9,208 nt of DNA, from the NCBI GenBank assembly GCA_002317385.1, contig DCJH01000030.1, forward strand, positions 1-9,208, given 5' to 3'. Numbering within the stretch: position 1 is the stretch's first letter; each line of letters opens with the position of its first letter. The notes beneath the pieces are model-generated. The model was given only the letters and a program-made list of their open reading frames with translations. It did no database searches and was not told the origin of the DNA. A program made the translations under genes and the position numbers. This stretch comes from Prevotella sp. UBA1705. Lineage in GTDB: Bacteria > Bacteroidota > Bacteroidia > Bacteroidales > Bacteroidaceae. Of this stretch, positions 5,892-9,208 are shown piece after piece.

Positions 5892-6911
5892 TTACTTATT
5901 CTCCGAAACAGAGGCTCCGTCGTATCCCCATTTGATATAGGAGGCACCGTGCACAAAACCTGCTCCGAAGGCCGTCATGATGACGTTGTCGCCTTTCTTG
6001 AGTTTGGCCTCATTGTCCCACAATGCCAAGGGGATGGTGGCAGAACTCGTGTTGCCGTAGTGTTCGATGTTGATCATCACCCTCTCCAAGGGCACGCCGG
6101 CACGACTGGCCACAGCCTCGATGATACGCAGGTTGGCCTCGTGGGGCACCACCCAGTCTACATCTTCGGCCTTCAAACCGTTGCGCTGAAGCACCTCGGC
6201 TATGTCATCGCCCATGTCGGTCACAGCATGACGGAACACGTTGCGTCCTTCCTGATAGAGATAGTGGAGATGATGGTCGATGGTGAAGTGTGACGGGGGG
6301 CATACGCTACCACCTGCCTTCAGGTGAAGGAATGGAAGGCCCTTGCCATCGGTGCGCAGGAACGAATCCTGGTATCCCACGCCCTCTTCTTCTGTGGCCT
6401 CTACCAATACGGCTCCGGCACCATCGCCGAAGAGCACACAGGTCTGACGGTCGGTATAGTCGGTAATCGACGACATCTTCTCTGCCGAGATGACCATAAT
6501 CTTCTTATATCTGCCGCTCTGGATAAGACCGGCGGCAGTGTCCATCGCATAAAGGAATCCGCAGCAGGCGCACGACATATCGAAAGCATGCGCGTGCTTC
6601 AGTCCAAGCTTTCCAAGTACGATGCTCGCCGTAGATGGGAACATGTAGTCGGGGGTGGAAGTGGATACGATGAGGGCATCGATAGAGTCCGGATCAGCGC
6701 CGGTTTTCTGCAGCAACTGCTTGGCAGCCTTGCGGGCCATGTAGCTACTGCCGAGGCCTTCCTCCTTGAGGATGCGACGCTCCTTGATGCCCACACGCGT
6801 AGTAATCCACTCGTCACTGGTGTCTACCATGCGCGACAGTTCCTCGTTGGTGAGGACATAGTCGGGCACATAGCCACCAACTCCCGTGATTACAGCGTTA
6901 ATCGTGCTCAT
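5892..6911 (-). CDS. fabH: Beta-ketoacyl-ACP synthase III (FabH)
   Basis: FabH starts type II fatty acid synthesis by condensing an acyl-CoA primer with malonyl-ACP in the cytoplasm. The 339-residue product shows the thiolase-fold signature and the full Cys-His-Asn triad. Cys116 lies in FDMSCACCGF, His257 in VPHEANLRII and Asn287 in YGNTSSAT. The glycine-rich GDGAGAVL segment is at 162-169. Cys114 and Cys117 flank the catalytic Cys116, where the E. coli enzyme has Ala. The length is slightly above the E. coli enzyme. The start ATG shares a base with the rpmF stop (TAATG), pointing to translational coupling with the ribosomal protein gene. It is the last gene before the terminator at 5832-5874. 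Which primer it prefers cannot be read from the sequence. Confidence 0.97.
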   Translation of the reverse strand: MSTINAVITGVGGYVPDYVLTNEELSRMVDTSDEWITTRVGIKERRILKEEGLGSSYMARKAAKQLLQKTGADPDSIDALIVSTSTPDYMFPSTASIVLGKLGLKHAHAFDMSCACCGFLYAMDTAAGLIQSGRYKKIMVISAEKMSSITDYTDRQTCVLFGDGAGAVLVEATEEEGVGYQDSFLRTDGKGLPFLHLKAGGSVCPPSHFTIDHHLHYLYQEGRNVFRHAVTDMGDDIAEVLQRNGLKAEDVDWVVPHEANLRIIEAVASRAGVPLERVMINIEHYGNTSSATIPLALWDNEAKLKKGDNVIMTAFGAGFVHGASYIKWGYDGASVSENK

Positions 6912-7096
6912 TATTCAGCAGCTTCCTTGACGATAGCCACCTTTCCGCGATAGTAACCGCAGGTGGGACATACTGTGTGATACACATAGTAAGCGCCACA
7001 GTTAGGGCAAACTGCCAATGTAGGAGCTACTGCCTTATCATGAGTTCTTCTCTTGAGTGTACGAGTCTTTGACTGTCTTCTTTTAGGATGTGCCAT
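6911..7096 (-). CDS. rpmF: 50S ribosomal protein bL32
   Basis: This encodes bL32, a small protein of the large ribosomal subunit. The 61-residue product opens with MAHPKRRQSKTRTLKRRTHDK, the basic rRNA-binding tail of the family. It carries four cysteines as CPNC (30-33) and CPTC (43-46), so it is the zinc-binding form. The acidic end (KEAAE) is common in Bacteroidetes. It starts 21 bases after yceD and its stop overlaps the fabH start by one base. The yceD-rpmF-fabH order links ribosome production with fatty acid synthesis and is found across many bacteria. Confidence 0.98.
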   Translation of the reverse strand: MAHPKRRQSKTRTLKRRTHDKAVAPTLAVCPNCGAYYVYHTVCPTCGYYRGKVAIVKEAAE

Positions 7097-7117
7097 AACT
7101 TTTTAAAATGTTTTAAT

Positions 7118-7645
7118 TTAATCTTTAATGTCAATGTTACGTAAAGCTTCCCATCGGGAATCCACAGCACTCTCACGATCTCCATCACCGCTTCGGGCGG
7201 CCGAATGTTCTTCAAGAATCTTCATCATGGCAGGGTTGCATTTTCCAGGTGCATGCACATGCCTGAGTGGGATATTGAGTTCTATAAATTCGTAGATATA
7301 CCAGGCCACGTCGAGTATTCCTTCGTTCTCGTCAACCGTCACCAGGTCATCCTCTTCAGAAAAGTCTTCTCCAAGCTTAGCCACCAGGTGATTGTCCGTC
7401 AGGATGTCCTGGTCCATGTCGTCAAGACAAAGGTCGCAAGCTACGACAACTGAGCCTTCGGTGTGGAAGTCCATGTCGAAGAAATCTTCGCTGCCATGGA
7501 TGGTGAGTCTACAATGCAACCGACCATGCTTCACTGCCGGGGCGTCGATGGCCTCGAAGTAGGCATCGTCCAAGTCGTAGTCTACGACGGTGACGCCAGT
7601 AGCCAGACTTTTCAGGTCAATCTTAAATTGCTCTAAATTAGACAT
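7118..7645 (-). CDS. yceD: DUF177/YceD family protein
   Basis: This is a 175-residue cytoplasmic protein of the DUF177 (YceD) family, almost always encoded next to rpmF. Related proteins are linked to 23S rRNA accumulation, but the molecular role is not settled. Visible family marks are the Cys pair in VVVACDLCLDDM (Cys70, Cys73), an acidic middle (90-108), the PLRHVHAPGKC segment (126-136, Cys136) and the end motif DSRWEAL (162-168). The start at 7645-7643 (MSNLEQFKIDLKSL) is chosen because the promoter at 7670-7663 lies inside the longer frame that begins at 7720. The extra 25 residues would also be untypical. The leader is then only about ten bases. It is the first gene of the yceD-rpmF-fabH operon. 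Confidence 0.92.
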   Translation of the reverse strand: MSNLEQFKIDLKSLATGVTVVDYDLDDAYFEAIDAPAVKHGRLHCRLTIHGSEDFFDMDFHTEGSVVVACDLCLDDMDQDILTDNHLVAKLGEDFSEEDDLVTVDENEGILDVAWYIYEFIELNIPLRHVHAPGKCNPAMMKILEEHSAARSGDGDRESAVDSRWEALRNIDIKD

Positions 7646-7662
7646 ATCCACACTTTGGGCTG

Positions 7663-7670
7663 CAAAGTTA
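7663..7670 (-). promoter_or_regulatory. -7 promoter element of the yceD-rpmF-fabH operon
   Basis: The minus strand reads TAACTTTG followed by CA, an exact match to the Bacteroidetes TAnnTTTG element and of the GTAACTTTGCA form often seen before housekeeping genes. A T-rich stretch (CTTTT) lies about 17-20 bases upstream as a weak -33. The predicted start is around 7656, giving a leader of about ten bases before the yceD ATG at 7645. The element also argues against the upstream start codon at 7720. Confidence 0.75.
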
Positions 7671-7795
7671 CGACTTTTTTCTGATAAAAGGTAATGGAAT
7701 GCGAAAAAAGTTGGCATCATCCTATAAGATTAGGAGTTTTCAATGATGATTTCCTGCCATTGCATACTCCCTGCGGCCTGTGTCCATCCGTTTTG

Positions 7796-7890
7796 CAATG
7801 AGGTAGTAATCACGTGGCGATTCGGTAGTAACCGCGCGGCGATTCGGTAGTAATCGGGATACGATTCGGTAGTAATCCCGTTGCCGTCTC
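7796..7890. repeat. Tandem array of a 16-base core with 22-base period
   Basis: Four cores occur at 7796-7811 (degenerate, CAATGA followed by GGTAGTAATC), 7818-7833, 7840-7855 and 7862-7877. The last three read CGATTCGGTAGTAAYC. The six-base spacers are all different: GTGG-type ACGTGG minus its shared end, then GCGCGG, GGGATA and finally CCGTTG after the last core. The period is exactly 22 bases, not a multiple of three, so this is not a coding repeat. Each core has a short inverted repeat (GATT/AATC). The array starts 12 bases past the kinase stop. Between it and the yceD promoter lies a spaced inverted repeat (CATTGCA 7758-7764, TGCAATG 7794-7800) and no gene. Confidence 0.85.
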
Positions 7891-7901
7891 GCCTCCCCCT
7901 T

Positions 7902-9065
7902 CTATTTGGGCAGTTCGATACCAAATGTGGTACCCCTGCCCACCTCCGAGCTTTTCACATAAATCTTGCCCTTGTGATACTCCTCCACGATGCGGCGAGC
8001 CAGGCTCAGCCCCAGCCCCCAGCCACGCTTCTTGGTGGTGAAGCCCGGCCTGAACACGTTGCCCAAATCCTTCTTCCTGATGCCCTTGCCCGTATCCGAA
8101 ACATAGACATAGACCTTTGTCGGCGAATCCACCACACGGAGGGAGATTGTGCCGGCCTCGCCGCCCATAGCGTCTACCGCATTCTTCGAGAGGTTCTCTA
8201 TGACCCATTCAAACAGCGAAGCGTTCAGGTTCACGATGATGTCATGCTCGGGCATCTCCTTGAGCATCTTCACCTTCTTGCTCGTGCGCCGGTCCATGTA
8301 GTCTATCACATGGTCGAGCACCTCGTTGAGGTTCGTGGGCACAGGCTCAGGCACAGAGCCCACCTTGGAGAAACGGTCGGCAATGAGTTGCAATCGCTTC
8401 ACATCCTTGTTCATTTCAGGTATCAGAGCATCGTCGGGATAAGACTCCTTCAGGATTTCTACCCAAGCCATGAGGCTCGATATGGGCGTGCCCAGTTGGT
8501 GCGCGGTCTCCTTCGACAGTCCCACCCACACCTTATTCTGCTCAGCGCGCTTCGAGGTGAGCAGCGCAAAAATGGCCACCACCACGAAAATCAACACGAT
8601 GCCTAACTGCACGAAGGGGTAGATAGACAGCCGCTGCAGCATCAACGATTCGCTGTAGCACACGTCTATATACTCTTTGCCCTTCTCATCCAGGCCAATT
8701 CTGATATTCTGATTTTGTGCAAGCCATTTCTTACCTAACAATGTGGCTTCCTTGATACTGTCCCGATAGGTCTTGGCATCGAGCGAAAGGTTACGAAAAT
8801 CGCTCACCTTTCCCTCCTTATCCAATACGATAACGGGGATATAGTTATTGTCGTTGAGCACCTTCAGCACCAGGTTCAGGTCTGTGTTCTCATCTGCCTG
8901 ATTCAGCGTCCGCATCGCCTCGGCCCACACCTCCATCTTCCTATGCTCCTGCTCCTTCAGGTCTCGGGTCAGGAAATGAGACACCAGCAGCGACCCGACA
9001 GCTATCAATATAGCCGCCACCACCAGAAAAATCTTCACTTGCCTGATCCTGTCTGTCCACTGCAT
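7902..9065 (-). CDS. Membrane-bound sensor histidine kinase
   Basis: This protein senses a signal at the envelope and autophosphorylates on His, passing phosphate to a partner regulator not seen here. With the start at 9065 (MQWTDRIRQVKIF) it has 387 residues. A membrane segment at about 12-29 and a second at about 151-170 bracket a ~120-residue extracytoplasmic sensor region. Then come the H-box ETAHQLGTP (His189), the N-box ENLSKNAVDAM (Asn295), DTGKGI (324-329) and GWGLGLSLA (348-356), making a complete ATP-binding domain. No HAMP or PAS domain is evident. The H-box reads HQLGTP instead of the common HELRTP, as in many Bacteroidetes kinases. Other in-frame starts are 9107 and 9113. The 9107 ATG overlaps a TGA of an upstream frame (ATGA), which could mean coupling. 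The signal and target are unknown. Confidence 0.9.
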   Translation of the reverse strand: MQWTDRIRQVKIFLVVAAILIAVGSLLVSHFLTRDLKEQEHRKMEVWAEAMRTLNQADENTDLNLVLKVLNDNNYIPVIVLDKEGKVSDFRNLSLDAKTYRDSIKEATLLGKKWLAQNQNIRIGLDEKGKEYIDVCYSESLMLQRLSIYPFVQLGIVLIFVVVAIFALLTSKRAEQNKVWVGLSKETAHQLGTPISSLMAWVEILKESYPDDALIPEMNKDVKRLQLIADRFSKVGSVPEPVPTNLNEVLDHVIDYMDRRTSKKVKMLKEMPEHDIIVNLNASLFEWVIENLSKNAVDAMGGEAGTISLRVVDSPTKVYVYVSDTGKGIRKKDLGNVFRPGFTTKKRGWGLGLSLARRIVEEYHKGKIYVKSSEVGRGTTFGIELPK

Positions 9066-9103
9066 AATACTACTCAAACGCCCTTTCCTCCAAATTATTG
9101 CTC

Positions 9104-9208
9104 TCATCCGCATTCATCTTCTATAGCTCCCTTCTGCGCTTGCCCCAACCTTTGCTCGCGCTCAGTAGGAACATGCCCCGTGCATGTCCGCACCGCCGCA
9201 TGGCAAAT
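9104..9208 (-). CDS. Possible 3' end of an upstream gene, cut by the window edge
   Basis: One minus-strand frame is open from the right edge to a TGA at 9106-9104 (34 codons, ending GQAQKGAIEDECG). Its stop overlaps an ATG in the kinase frame as ATGA. A second frame is open from an ATG near 9201 to a TAG at 9123-9121, so openness alone is weak evidence. I recognise neither product. If the first is real, the kinase is the downstream gene of a coupled pair. Confidence 0.25.
   Translation of the reverse strand: MCHAAVRTCTGHVPTEREQRLGQAQKGAIEDECG

Noticed and set aside
7646..7720. N-terminal extension of YceD starting at 7720
   Set aside because: The exact -7 element at 7670-7663 lies inside it, so the transcript would start after that codon.
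7796..7890. CRISPR array
   Set aside because: The repeats are 16 bases and the spacers only 6, far below CRISPR sizes, and no cas gene is present.
7881..8606. Plus-strand open frame of 241 codons over the histidine kinase
   Set aside because: It is antisense to intact kinase motifs, is His/Leu-rich in the usual way of shadow frames, and has no promoter.

Overview
The window looks like a chromosomal segment of a Bacteroidetes bacterium, most likely Prevotella or a close relative. The signs are the gene order yceD(DUF177)-rpmF-fabH-era-der, a TAnnTTTG-type -7 promoter element, weak Shine-Dalgarno sequences, a secreted protein ending in the PTKG-NGKKIVIK tail common in this group, and G/C-rich extragenic palindromes. 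Every supportable gene lies on the minus strand, so transcription runs from high to low coordinates. The genus is an inference from these features; no database search was possible.

Right part (about 9208 to 7796): a membrane sensor histidine kinase, possibly coupled to the cut-off end of an upstream gene. It is followed by an array of four copies of a 16-base core (CGATTCGGTAGTAAYC) at an exact 22-base period. No response regulator is visible.

Middle part (7670 to 2770): a housekeeping block. A good promoter at 7670-7663 drives yceD, rpmF and fabH. yceD is linked to ribosome and lipid genes by context, rpmF encodes ribosomal protein bL32, and fabH encodes the enzyme that starts fatty acid synthesis. 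rpmF and fabH overlap as TAATG, and a bidirectional terminator follows fabH. Two ribosome-assembly GTPases, era and der, come next, then a small DUF4878-like lipoprotein that ends in a textbook terminator. der is flanked on both sides by related G/C-rich extragenic elements with hairpins.

Left part (2769 to 1): a visibly more A/T-rich accessory unit. A 500-base gene-free stretch carries a candidate promoter and a perfect 14-base palindrome, TGCAATCGATTGCA, that fits the LacI/GalR operator pattern. Downstream is a 642-residue secreted protein with a SusE/SusF-like start and a C-terminal sorting-type tail. A 63-residue acidic peptide gene follows 29 bases later, and the unit ends in a strong terminator. 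I infer a LacI-type regulated surface unit, perhaps for glycans, with a co-expressed small peptide of unknown role. This unit and the 22-base repeat array are the least explained parts of the window.
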